DNA of 64,000 bases from Pteria penguin (GCA_035048485.1 CM068589.1:5504229-5568228), one strand, 5' to 3'; positions 35,396 to 46,430 are shown, numbered from the stretch's first letter. Notes: generated from the letters alone by a model not told the origin. Translations and numbers: made by a program.

Positions 35396-36240
35396 TGGTA
35401 TGACCACCCTTGTTTGCTAAAACAGCACGATTTGTACTTGCATGCATTCGCGTAACGTCTAATGACGTTTGGGGGCTAGTTTATTTCATTCTGCTATAAG
35501 AACATTTTGTAGCTCCTGAATGGGCAATGGGTGTCGCGTGTCCACTTTTCTACCCAAAAATTCCTATATGTGCTGGCTCAGATTGAGATCAGGGCTATTA
35601 GCTAGCCTTGGGAAGATGTTAACGTTATTTCGTTGAAGGTAGCGTTGAGAAAGTCGCGTGGCATTATCGTGTTGGAAGGTGACCCCTAGTGCATGTCTCT
35701 GGAGGATGAAGATAACTTCTTCTGGAATTAGAATCTGATTAGTATAGGCCTGTACATTTAAAGTACCATTTACTACTACAAATGCGCGTTTTTCCGCCTC
35801 CCATGATTCCATCCCATATCACAACGCTGCCACCACCAAACATGTTTCTTTGAAGGACATGTGTCAGTATATCATTCTCCTTGTCGACGGTAAACCCTGG
35901 CTCGACCATCATGACTAAGGTTAAACCTTGATTCGTCAGTAAAGAAAACGTTATTCCAGTCTTTCCTCTTAAAACGTTAATTAAAATGTCTACACCAGTT
36001 AACGCGAGTATTGCGATGAAAAGGCGTCAGAATCTGTCCGAAGTATGGCTGTAAGCTCGTATCGGCCTATTTCTAGCCCTTACCATATTACGTGTATAGT
36101 GTGTGCGTTGGCACCATAAGGTTTGGCCGTAACTGTTGCTGGCAAATGACGTTGACAGAGATGCGTCAACGCTATGCATGATCATAACGGTCATCGCGGA
36201 CCGTAGTTGCACGTGGTCTACCTTATCGAGAACGATTTTC
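35390..36240 (-). pseudogene. Tc1-type transposase remnant (copy B)
   Basis: Longer than copy A. Minus-strand fragments in several frames include TLWCQRTHYTRNMVRARNRP, a WDGIMGGGKT-like segment, QRHALGVTFQHDNATR, ANSPDLNLSQHI then TAG, and PLPIQELQNVLIAE. The catalytic Glu is Gln (SQHI) and a stop replaces the following Trp, exactly as in copy A. The two copies thus descend from one already inactive ancestor. Confidence 0.78.
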
Positions 36241-37070
36241 GCCAGTCAGTCTTCATTGAAGAACTTATAAAGTTATGATCTTTCTCGTGCAACCAAATGC
36301 CGTGCTAACAGTGGTCGCTGTATGTATCCTGTAGATAGTTATGTCACTATTGCTCATGCAAAACTGTGCAAAAATGATGGACTTGTAAAATCTGTTGACT
36401 ACTTCCAAAACACTCTGTATCCACAACTTTTCGGCCACTTGGTCTTTATGACTTGGCCTTATTCGCTGCGTTAATTTAACCCGCAGTTGTGGATTTTACG
36501 GGGAAACACATAGAAAATGACACGAATGTTTTGATTTCTCAGTATATGTGGTACCGATATAACCGGACGACCAATTCCTTTGTGGAAGCCCGTCGGTTAG
36601 AATGGTTAACTGATCTGTAGACCAAAGCAAGCATCTGATATCATAAATTTAAATTGGAAATTCAGATTATAGTTGTGGAGGTTAAAAATAACAATCACAA
36701 GAGGAAATTCCTTCATCTTCTTTTACGTATATAACATATACATATATTGCGTGTATTTCAGCAGTCACGTTAAGTACGAAACACCAGGTCGAGTTATACC
36801 CAAGACTGTGTATGACTACTTCAATCCCATTCTTCTTCTTCTTCTTTAGCGAAAATGATGTGGACGGCTAGTAGGAACGTAGTGTATTTTACACTATGTA
36901 CATCGGTTGTATCTGATATACCTCAGTCTCTCCGTTACATGTGTTAGAAAAGAAAATTAAAAGTATAGGTATACAATTAGCAAAGTACTATTCATTGTAG
37001 GCCACGATTTACCTTTAACGATTTAAGAAATTATACGAGCTCCCAAGGCTTCGTCCCCCCCCCCCCCCCC
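36240..37070. other. Unique interior of the composite element
   Basis: Present only on the copy B side; copy A is deleted here. It contains AT-rich non-coding sequence and a small CTT run near 36,830-36,846, and ends in a C18 run at 37,057-37,071. No gene was recognised. Confidence 0.5.
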
Positions 37071-37204
37071 CAACTAGGGTATTTTCCTGGATTCACTAAA
37101 AGCAATCCCAGACACATTGCCTTCACATGTGTATTTTTGCTTAAAAATTGCGCTCCGCCACATTATCATCACTTCCTGAATTCGCCCCTGGTACTTACGG
37201 CATA

Positions 37205-37488
37205 TTATGTCGTACGTACGACTTAGTATGTCGTACGTACGACTTAGTATCTCGTACGTACGACTTAGTATCTCGTACGTACGACTTACTATGTCGTACG
37301 TACGACTTAATATGTCGTACGTACGACTTAGTATCTCGTACGTACGACATAGTATGTCGTACGTACGACTTATTATCTCGTACGTACGACTTAGTATCTC
37401 GTACGTAAGACTTAGTATCTCGTACGTACGACTTAGTATGTCGTACGTACGACTTAGTATGTCGTACGTACGACTTAGCATCCCAAAA
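37205..37488. repeat. 21-bp palindromic repeat array, right arm
   Basis: About 13 units in the opposite spacer orientation to the left arm (GTCGTACGTACGACTTAGTAT). Together with the inverted 130-bp block (about 37,080-37,204 against 32,960-33,090) this makes the outer parts a true inverted repeat. Confidence 0.95.
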
Positions 37489-37522
37489 AAAATTTTCACT
37501 TTGGCAGCAATACGCTTCCGTA

Positions 37523-37830
37523 GAGTCCCGTAACGGTCATAGATTTTCCTCAGTGATGTTGCTAGTCTAGCACATATAGAATAGTGGTTGAGTAGCTTAT
37601 CTGAGAGTCGCCTAGGACTCAGAACAATGTCATTGTAATTTGAACATGTTCTGGAATAACGTATTAATTAAGATTAATACGCCGTATGCGGGCGATGATG
37701 CAATGTTGCTACTTATGAGAAGAAAGTTTGAGATAGCCAAATTGAAATCGTCACGTTTGTCATAGAGTGAGGTGTTCAATTGACTATAAATGACTATTAA
37801 TGTCGAAAGACAAGATAATATCTAAAATCA
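37523..37830 (-). mobile_element. PLE-B RT C-terminus (part 2), 5' side of the insertion
   Basis: The minus strand matches the RT C-terminus of the PLE-B copy at 58,690-58,980 (FDIN..., DKRDDFNF-like, SSPAYGVFISQLI-like) but with frameshifts and stops. It is truncated at about 37,830 and continues across the insertion at 32,443. Confidence 0.75.
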
Positions 37831-38061
37831 TTGAGCCTATATCGATGTTTAACAATTTTATCATAAAACCTACCCATGTCACCATATGACGTCTTGATGC
37901 CGTCACAAATTGGACTAAAACCACAATCAGTTACAGAGAATGGCAATTACTATCTATTTTGTCAGAATAAAAGGAAATCATTCTTCTTTAGAATACTATT
38001 CATTAGAAAATAAATCGGTATAATAAAGTAGTGAACCATAGCATAATAAATGTTGAATATA

Positions 38062-38759
38062 CGAGGGGTGTTCCGAAATTATTGTTACTTTGGCGATTTC
38101 TTTTTAATAGAAGTAATTGTGATCATTTTACTTTGCCCTGTCCTTCGAAGTACTCCCCCTCTGCATTTATGCATCGTTTCAACCGATCAATCCACTTTTG
38201 GAAACAGTTTTCGTACTTTTGAATTGGTATACTCATAAGATACTGGTGAATGGCAGAGCCAAGGGCATTTCTTGATTTATATTTTTTTTTTCCAGATAGG
38301 TGAAATTTTAGTTTGGGGAACAAGAAAAAGTCACAGGGGGCCAAGTCTGGTGAAAATGCAGGGTGGGGGAGGACAGTGACCTTTTCTGCCTTCAAAAACT
38401 CCGTTACAATACGCGCCTTGTGTGCTAGCGCATTGTCATGAATACCTACAAATAGTCATATATGACATTTGACCCTTCCCATAAATATCACACACCTCAC
38501 GATGAATATCTACCGCCTTTAATCCAAGTAGAGACCTACCTTTGATATAGGCCCTAATTGCCAACCATATTTATATAGAGTGTAACGAGTAGGCTACAAA
38601 ACAATGTACACAGCACCAAGGTCAGTGTAATTGTGAGCGAGAAATTTACCTATACCACGCTTCAGATATCACGCTATCGCCATGAGGTAGTTTTAAGCTC
38701 ATTTAGCACTATTTCCATGAGATATTGCGCAAGTAACAATAATTTCGGAACACCCCTCG
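38062..38759 (-). mobile_element. 698-bp internally deleted mariner element
   Basis: Perfect 29-bp terminal inverted repeats start CGAGGGGTGTTCCGAAATTA (38,062-38,090 and 38,731-38,759), with TA on both sides (38,060-38,061; 38,760-38,761). This is the hallmark of mariner insertion. The minus strand still encodes the C-terminal part of a mariner transposase (38,123-38,440) with HDNALAHKAR and FSPDLAPCDFF, giving the D34D spacing, and ends at YFEGQGKVK. The N-terminus and first catalytic Asp are gone, so it is non-autonomous. The intact TIRs suggest a fairly recent insertion. Confidence 0.92.
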
Positions 38760-38989
38760 TATTTAATCAATATAACATACTCAGGGACTTTCAAAACGCC
38801 TATCAATATCATTATAGTTTAATCAACAACTAGGGTAAATCATTGCATCAAACTTGATTTATTTCGAAAATTTGAATTATATTTGACAATATGATTGATA
38901 CTATCACACGTTTCTTTTAAAACATGATTTGATTTCATCAGTTATTAATACTACGTCCAAAATTTCACGTGAATTGTTTATTAAGGAGT

Positions 38990-39110
38990 ATATATAGCCC
39001 CCCCCCCTCCCCCCATTTGCTTTAACGCATTCACACAATCTGGACCGCTCAGGCTGTAAACTGGCGTCGATGTAGCGCCTCGCGGTAAGGGTGCTCCTCA
39101 AAATGCCCTA
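38990..39110 (-). pseudogene. Tc1-type transposase fragment
   Basis: The minus strand reads TARRYIDASLQPERSRLCEC after a C-rich run. The ARRYID block is the same one that ends the plus-strand Tc1 remnant at about 41,220-41,250 (DNA GCGAGGCGCTACATCGA in both). Short and inactive. Confidence 0.6.
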
Positions 39111-39185
39111 ATTATGGTCAGCACAGAAAACAACTTTGATAGCATATCAGTAATATGTAGTCGTTGCGTACAATCATCACAATTA

Positions 39186-39275
39186 TGCACGAAAAAAGAG
39201 GAGTTACTGGCTCAGCCATGTGGCAGAAGTCACCATGGAGCTATACAATACATGAATATAAATAATATATGCAAG
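39186..39275 (-). mobile_element. PLE-A 3' end fragment, 5'-truncated
   Basis: About 85 bp of the PLE-A 3' terminus (on + GAAAAAAGAGGAGTTACTGG ... CATGAATATAAATAATATA), in the same orientation as the other copies. Confidence 0.75.
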
Positions 39276-39689
39276 ATATGTTTCCGTGTATTTACGTAAC
39301 ATGCTGAATCTAGAGGAAACGCATCCTGGTGGCTGAAACTCACTGGTGTCACAAACTTCTTAAACTAATGGATTTAGTGTTGCAAGGTCTTGTATATCTT
39401 TTAATAGAAATGCTATCGATATAAAAAGAGAACAAACAATAAGTAGGCATGCTAATTCTTCAAGAGGAATAGTAGGATTTAGCAGAAATATAAATGCTTA
39501 TTCTATCTCTTCCGAAGTCCCTACCCCATCTTTTGTATCAGACGTGAAATATTCGTGGTGTGACGTAAAACAAAAATCAATCAATCTTTTGCATCAGACG
39601 TTTTGCTAATAGCCGTTGAAAATGTGCAATAGACAAATAATTTCATTTCCGAGAGAGTTATATAGAAAGAGTTGTCTTTCACTGTCTCA

Positions 39690-40285
39690 ATCAACAGAAT
39701 CAAATTAAAGACTTTTCCCATGAGTGCAGTTCGACAAAATTACATTGTTTGAGAATAATATCGTTGAGTTGAATGCTGAGCGTAATTTCCAGAACAGTTA
39801 ATGGTTTAAGCAATTCAACACGATTGATTTTGAGATGACACATGTACCTTGGTCTCTTGCTACAGCGGAGGAAGTTGCAATTTAATCCGAAAAAGCAAAT
39901 TAACTTCATGCTCTACAAGCCTGCACCTCTCCATTGATAGAGAAAACTTATTAGATCACATCAACCTATGTGTTTAATGGAAATGCCTTATTGCATTCGT
40001 TAGTTTGTATCCCAGATACTTTTGAAGAAGTTGCAGATAAGGTGTGCAGTATGTTTCCGAATTACCATCGTATTGATTTCGTTACAGACGCGTACGCAGT
40101 TGACTCCATAAAGGAACCTGAAAACCAGAGGGGCTCCTCCGAGAAAATGAATACCCCGAGAACGAAAGTCCTACGTAATTGGAAATACTTTCCTATAAAT
40201 AAAGAAGCCATGTGTGATGTCAAAATGGAACACAGCATATACAGATCGTCTGAATGCAAAAAGTCTGTACGTTATATGCGATAAG
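39690..40285 (+). pseudogene. Pseudogene of a dispersed invertebrate ORF family
   Basis: A plus-strand frame at 39,970-40,284 (104 codons) reads FNGNALLHSLVCIPDTFEEV, then ADKVCSMFPNYHRIDFVTDA and DSIKEPENQRGSSEK. Upstream, interrupted by stops, is HVPWSLATAEEVAI with KANLLHALQACTSP-like text. I recall this arrangement (SLATA...LL..L, then GNALLxSL...TF..LA..V...RIDFVTDxYxxxSIK) from repetitive uncharacterised proteins of molluscs and cnidarians. The function is unknown to me. Stops show this copy is dead. Confidence 0.55.
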
Positions 40286-40578
40286 AACTGTTAACATTTG
40301 ATGAGTGGGAATATATACTCAGGGATATTTAAAACGCCTATATGTTGTTTTTTTTTCACGTAAAAATAAATCGATTTGAATATTTGCTTGATATTGTGTG
40401 ATTGCGGTAACTGTCATGCTATCGGCGATACAAATCACTCAAACATAACGTAATACTGCTCACCCGTGCGCTTTTCCAATGACCTTGACCACGTGCTCTG
40501 CATTGAGTCATTTTCTTCAGAAATAACGTATTTTGGTACCTAGTGCCTTTATCTATCCTGATTTCAAACTTTGTTTCA

Positions 40579-41260
40579 TTAAAACTAACGCGTGAAATGC
40601 CGAGATTGTCTGAGCAACAGAGGTATGCTGTTCTTGGCCATGTAGACGCCGGCGTAAATCAAGGTATCATTGCAGGACGTTTCAACGTCCATTTGTCTAC
40701 AATCATGAGACCTGTACCGAAGTATCGGACCACAGGGAGTGTTAAGGATCGTCCTCGAAGTGGTCAACCAGGGGTAACGACAAGAGGTCAAGACGTTTTC
40801 ATAAAGCAACGTCATCTACGTGACAGGTTTGCGACAGCCGTAAGCACGTCAAGAAATGTGATAGATCGTCACGGTAGGCAAATCCACCCCGGAGAGTACG
40901 CCGACGATTGAAAGAGCAAGGTTTGCTATACGGTCGCCCATTGAAAGACTTGATCCTAACTCCTCGCCAGAAAAGAAATCGTCTGATCTGGTCACGGAAC
41001 ATGCTTGCTAATCGACGTAATTGGCATGACGTAGTGTTCAGCGACGAATCAAGATTCAATTTGTCCATGGCTGACGACAGACAGCGCATTTATAGGAGAC
41101 GCAATTCACGTTTTGCCGCAAACTGCATAATTGAGAGTGACAAATTTAGCGGTGGTTGCGTCATGGTTTAGGGAGCCACCAATCAACATGTCAAGTCATC
41201 ACTGGTTATTTTGAGGAACACTCTTAGGGCGAGGCGCTACATCGATGACGATAATATAAT
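40579..41260 (+). pseudogene. Tc1-type transposase, N-terminal part, frameshifted
   Basis: The plus-strand frame opens at MPRLSEQQRYAVLGHVDAGV, with a helix-turn-helix (IIAGRFNVHLSTIMR) and TGSVKDRPRSGQPGVTT, the paired-like DNA-binding region of Tc1-type enzymes. A frameshift near 40,905 leads to LKEQGLLYGRPLKDLILTPR, QKRNRLIWSRN and WHDVVFSDESRFNLS with the first catalytic Asp. A stop near 41,168 follows, then RARRYIDD, where homology ends. The second Asp/Glu region is missing. Confidence 0.85.
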
Positions 41261-41299
41261 GATATTAGTTAGGCGTTTTAATTTTTTGAAATCAATTCT

Positions 41300-43030
41300 T
41301 AAAATTGATGCTGTTTTTAGTAACCAAAGTTTGTTGCTTTAGATTTTGAGTAAATGTGCCTTGTAACAAAACATACATTTATTCTGTGGAATCAACACAT
41401 TTTCTTGTACGCCTAGCCTTTTGGAAGGTGTTACATCAACGATTTCAATTTTATTAATTACCAACTCGTTTTCCGAAAAAAAGATCGTTTCTTTTTGCCT
41501 TAATCTTAACGACTGACTAGGGTTTGTGGGATATTAGACCTCTGGAATTGATAAGGTATCATATGTCACCTACAATGAGTGAAATATCTTATGTGATAAT
41601 GTGTATGTGTCCATGAGTGTGCATGAGTAAGAGTGCTAATGTGCAGTGGTATTAGGTATGAGACACCTTTTGAGATATTTACATTGTAATGTATTGGTTT
41701 GTTTTGTTTTGTTTTATTTTTATTATTATTATTTTTTTTTTTTGTTTTGTTTTGTATAACTTTTTGTGTTTTGTTTGATTGTATATTTGATCCTTTTTTT
41801 ATTTTATTAAGAGTTTGTATTAATATTAAAAGCTGTCGAAATGGTGTTTTTCTGAGACAAATTTATCGTTTAAAATATTATATATCAGGCATGTGAAATA
41901 CATATTTTAAACGATTTTTTCATGGTTTCATTGTTTATCCCCCTCTCAAATATATAATGAAAATGATGATATATGCAGTATTCTAAAAATTAGATCTAGA
42001 ATTGAAATTAACATTAATGTTATTTGAAAATAATTACCGTTCTAAATTTCAAATAAATTTAGATTAATATTTAAGATATATCTTGTAATGTCGTTTAGAA
42101 AAAACAATTCTGAATTTATGTACCGGATCTTTTATCATGCAAATGGAACTTATATTTCTCGATATGTCTTGTATAGTCAATGACTGCATCATCTTTCTAA
42201 TGATAAAATTCATATCTGAATATAAATGGATATTCAGAGAAAAAAGGTAATTATAGGTAACTGCATATGGAATTATAATTTTTACTGTCTGATTTTATGA
42301 AATATATTACACTATGTCTAAACCTGCTGCTATGACATCTTTAGAAAAATATCAATTGGCATACATTGACGCCTATAAATTAATCAAATTTGCTATATAA
42401 ATATAGTTAGAAATACTATTTTTATTTATCAAGAAATAACACTATAAAAACACACCCTTAAACTTTCTGTGTTTTGTGTTTTTACAAACGAAAAATGAAC
42501 CTGTAGTGCAAAAGAAAAAAGAAATACGAATATTATCGGTTAAATAAAGTTCCGGGCATTCTTTCTGAGTTATGCATCACTATATTTTTCTTCATTTACT
42601 TTAATTTTCGTCGTAACTGTATTCTGTTAGTTTGCTTCTACTGCTGTATTTTTCCGATTGATGCTATATATAATAAATATAGAACATATATACCTTTTAA
42701 TTTAGTGCAGTTTATTATCGATAAAACGTATTTTTGTATATATATTGATAAGAGTGCTTTCTAGTAATAAAAACTTATTTCATTGATTGCCTCCTTACCA
42801 AAAAGGTATTGTGGCGAACATTCCAGAGGGGGGGGGGGGGGGAGGGGGGGGGGGAGTTGCATTCAAACCTTACCCCTGCCGTGAACTAAGTATCTTTCGT
42901 AGTTTACACTTATTCGTTCCATAGTCTGTCAAAGTAATATTCTAACAAAGAAAAAATAACACTACCGATAATAATGAATTATTTAAAAATATAAGCAAAG
43001 TATAAATATCTGAGGCTTTATCTTGTGATT
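41300..43030. other. AT-rich sequence with homopolymers
   Basis: No gene or recognisable element. It contains poly-T at about 41,700-41,760 and a long G run at 42,829-42,855. Open frames are short and compositionally biased. Confidence 0.5.
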
Positions 43031-43039
43031 CATTGATTC

Positions 43040-43310
43040 CTTTTTCTTCACATAAGGAGGATTTGTTGAAGTTGAAGTTCAAAATTTGGACAACAGTCAG
43101 TTCGTAGACGGTAAACAAACTTCTTCGTTATATTACAAAAGAGAGGACTTTAATTTTCCTGTTTACATTCCACATATGTGTAGTAATATTTCTTTATCAC
43201 TTGCATATGGTGACTATGTGTATCACTTGATTCCTTATGCTAGAGCTTCTTCTGACCACGCTTACCGTATTAAACGAAGCAAATTACCTAGTGAAAAGTT
43301 ATCGTAGGTA
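43040..43310 (+). pseudogene. PLE-type RT C-terminal fragment
   Basis: A plus-strand frame (SLYYKREDFNFPVYIPHMCS, then NISLSLAYGDYVYHLIPYAR) matches the YDKRDDFNF...NIPSSPAYGVFISQLIRYSRA block of the PLE-B RTs at 53,185 and 58,581. It lacks the catalytic core and ends in a stop at 43,305. Confidence 0.7.
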
Positions 43311-43399
43311 TATGAAATAAGAAGTCTTAAGTTTACGCTTTGCACAGTTTACAGAATATTCAAAGATCTTGTGTACCATAAATATACCCTCGCAAATAA

Positions 43400-44470
43400 A
43401 GCTATATAGGAATCACCCAGTCTGTCCGTCTGTTCACATTTGTCGGGGCCATAACTTCTTACCCCTTTGTTCGACATGACTAAAGAGTGTGTCATAATCT
43501 TGATTCATGGTCATATCTTCAAGGTCAAGTACACATATAGCAAAAACATATCTTTCCGGGCCATAACGGCATATCCCCTTATTGAAACTGGATAATATTC
43601 CACACAATTGTTGTCCATGACAAAGTGGTGTGTCATGGTCTTATCCCAAGGTCTTATTTTCAAAGTCAAGGTCACAGTGCGCACATAGCCCAAATCCTTG
43701 ACTTGGCCATGACTTCTTAATTCCAAGTTGGATTATCTATTATATTTTACACAATTGTTGTCCATGAGCCAAGGGTGTATCATGACTTGTCTCAACAACA
43801 TATCTCCAGGTCACAGTATGCACTTGGTCGGAATCGTTGTCCTTGCCATAACTGTTTACTACTACATGTATGTTTGATCTGGATAACATTTCAGGCAATT
43901 ATTGCACATGACACAAAAATGTGTCATGATCTTGACCTATGGTAATATCTTCAAGACCAAAGTCACAGTGTACACATAGTCGAAATCCTTGTACATGCCA
44001 TGACTTATTACTCCCAGATTGGCTCTGGAGAATATTTCACACAATTTTTGTTCATGGCCAAAGGGTGTGCCATGGCCTTGACTTAAAATCATATCTCAAA
44101 GGTCAAGGTCACAGAGCAAGCATTTTCAAAATCCTTGTACCGGTCATAGCTATTCTATGCTATGTAGTGTCTGCATAATATTTCTCACCATTGTTTTCCA
44201 TTATTCAAAGGTGTGTATCATATTGCACAGAGCGTGTTGTCCTTGTGTATCTGTCCGTCTGTATGTCCATGAAACTTGTCTGGGCCATAACCTTTCCCTT
44301 TTACTGAGCAGGGAGTTAAGATTTAACGCAATTATTGTCCATGACCTAATGGTGTGTTATTACTTTCAACCAAGGTTATATCTACAATGCCAAGGTCACA
44401 GTGCCCACATAATCAGAATTCTTGTCTCGGCCTTAACCTCTTTCTGTTACGTTGCTGTAAGTGGTTTGTT
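43400..44470. repeat. Diverged tandem repeat, about 145-bp unit, 7 copies
   Basis: The motif (C)TTGTC-GGCCATAAC recurs at about 43,443, 43,556, 43,698, 43,845, 43,990, 44,138, 44,280 and 44,425, followed each time by ACACAATT(G)TTGTCCATGAC, GTGTGTCATG-TCTTGA and ATATCTTCAAGGTCAAGGTC. Unit spacing is mostly 142-148 bp. It contains GGTCAAGGTCA-type direct repeats. An old satellite; no coding role. Confidence 0.88.
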
Positions 44471-44636
44471 TTAATTATTTTCATCATTTAGTATTACCTG
44501 CACAATGATGTTTAAATGTGTCATTAGTTCTTTATTCTATCGTGCAGGTTGGTTTTTTCACTAATTTAATGTATTTGTCCTTTCTACTATGACTCTTACA
44601 TTTATTTTCATCTTATTTGAATATTTGGTTACTTAC

Positions 44637-44734
44637 CATGCAAGACCATTGAAAAGTTGGTTCCGCTTTGACTTCTGATATACGAGCTATTAGGTACACA
44701 TAAGGCCATCCGTCTAGTATTTCGACCTTCAAAT
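44637..44734 (-). CDS. Internal exon of a secreted-type protein (phase 1-0)
   Basis: The minus strand has an acceptor (ATGCGTATTTTAG, just after 44,734), 98 nt of open frame and a perfect donor (GCATG/GTAAGT). It starts in phase 1 and ends in phase 0. Joined to the exon at 51,616-51,700 the junction codon is GAT (Asp); joined to 27,787-28,000 it is seamless. The peptide LKVEILDGWPYVYLIARISE, then AEPTFQWSC, looks like the first strands of a beta-sandwich domain with its first cysteine. It is isolated between two satellite arrays. No family recognised. Confidence 0.68.
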
Positions 44735-44969
44735 CTAAAATACGCATAATTTTTCGATTATATGAATTAGCATTCAGAATTATTTTAAAGAATGACACAT
44801 TTAATATTATTCTTGACACGTGGTATTCGGTGTTTTATCGTTATTATTTTTATTATTATTATCATTATTATTCGTAGAAAAAAGGGTAAGAACATCATGG
44901 CCATTAGGAAATGTGGCGCTATATCGCTCATCTGAGCACAATATGCTCATTTACCGACAAATGACAGTT

Positions 44970-45965
44970 CAATACCGGTAGAAGACTTCGAGTACTTTAA
45001 GTACTTGCGTCTGGTGAAATATTGTGAAGTAGTTAATGAAAAGATGTCGAATAATACGTCACCCAATCATACATGTAGCTCATGGCAGCATTTCGAAAGA
45101 CAAATTGGGTCAAAAGATACAATTAAGGTACTGGACCTTGACAATTTACTTTCTGTACGTTTTGTTGATTCTCTGTAGCAGTCCCGGCAAAAAAGTAAAA
45201 ATGTGTCAGTCAATTAGGGTTCTTAGCAGACATCTTAAATAATTGATCTGGTAAAAAAAAAAAAGAAAGATACAATTTTGATATAGGACATTGATTACAT
45301 ATACCTTGTACGATTTGGTGAAATTCTGTGAAGCTGTTAATGAAAATACAAACTTGGTAGAAGACCTTAAGTAATTTCTTCCTGTAAGGTTTAGTAAAAT
45401 TCTGTAAAGCAGTTGCAAAGAAATCTAAAATGAGTCAACCAATCAGAGCACATGACGGCAATCTTGCATTACGGATCGGGTCGAAAAATACAAATTTGTA
45501 GACCTTGATTATTTTTTGTAACATCTGGTGAAATTAGATGCCGCATTTGTAGAAAAGACGTTGCAAATGTGTCAAACGATCAAGGCCCATGGCGGCCGTC
45601 TTGGATTACGGAGCCGGTCGAAAAACACAAACTTTGTGGAAGATCTTGTGCACTTACTTTTTGTAACTTTTGGTGCAATTCTGCGCAGAGGTTAAGGAGA
45701 CAAAGTGGTAAATGTGACAATCAAACGGGGCCCATGGAAACCATCCTCAAATTCGGATTGGGTCAAAAACCAGTAACTTGGTAGAGGACAATGAGTATTT
45801 TTTTGTGTTTTTGCCAATCAGGGCCTTTGGGGGGCATTTTGGAATATGCATGGGGTAGAAAAACATAAACGTGGTAGAGGACCTTGAGTAATTACTTCCT
45901 TTCAGCTTATGTGAAATTCAGTGAAGCGGATAAAGAAGAGAAGTCAAAAATGTTAAAAAGTTTAT
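44970..45965. repeat. Diverged tandem repeat, about 150-bp unit, 6-7 copies
   Basis: Recurring blocks: ACCTTGAGTA-TTACTT, TGGTGAAATTCTGTGAAGC, GCCCATGGCGGCC(A/G)TCTTGGAT and GGGTCGAAAAATACAAACTT. Copies have diverged by substitutions and indels. This is a family unrelated to the 145-bp array just upstream. No coding role. Confidence 0.85.
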
Positions 45966-46107
45966 AACGAACTCCGGACGGCACGTTATTACAATAACTC
46001 ACTTGATCCCTCTGCTATACTTTCAAAATAGAGATGATTTTGTTTGTTTTCTATTTGTTAATTCTATTTCCCGAATCAATGTCTTACTCTGTTAAATCAG
46101 TTTAGTA

Positions 46108-46430
46108 ATTGACATCTTCTCTACTAGGAGGCTGCCTACTTGGACTTCTCCATATATCAATGTATACAGTTATACAATTTGACTCTTTCTACTGGATATA
46201 TGAGACGGATATTGCTAGCAAGCAGAAGATCCTGCACCTGATCTCACTCCATCAAGGGGTTCACATTTACTCTTCAAGTAGACATTTTTCGATGTTTTCT
46301 ATTTGGATTTCATTTTCACTGATTTGTTATGTCCTTTGGTTTCATGATTTTCGAACTTTACATCTTTACATAGTATTTCCGATTTCACAATCGCAGTCTT
46401 GGACATAACCAAAGAGACAATAGTTGTCGA
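46108..46430 (+). mobile_element. PLE-B 3' UTR copy, 5'-truncated
   Basis: Plus-strand copy of the PLE-B 3' UTR: TTGACTCTTTCTACTGGATA, GTTCACATTTACTCTTCAAG, then TAGACATTTTT and ATTTTCACTGATTTGTTATG. It begins near CTACTAGGAGG and is followed at once by the 76-bp array. No coding part is left. Confidence 0.8.

Larger units (their letters stand above)
32444..37522. mobile_element. 5,079-bp composite foldback element with 6-bp target duplication
   Basis: Terminal inverted repeats start TACGGAAGCGTATTGCT at 32,444 and, inverted, end at 37,522, continuing about 50 bp into CCAAAGTGAAAA, a T run and GGATGCTAAGTCG. GAGTCC flanks both ends (32,438-32,443; 37,523-37,528). Two other PLE-B copies (reverse complement of 58,975-59,000; 53,140-53,155) show the uninterrupted site, AATAAGAGTCTCGTAACG. 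From both ends inward come a 21-bp repeat array, a unique 130-bp block, a Tc1-type transposase remnant in inverted orientation, and a 380-bp inverted block. A long 21-bp array sits in the centre. The enzyme that moved the outer unit is not visible. Confidence 0.82.
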
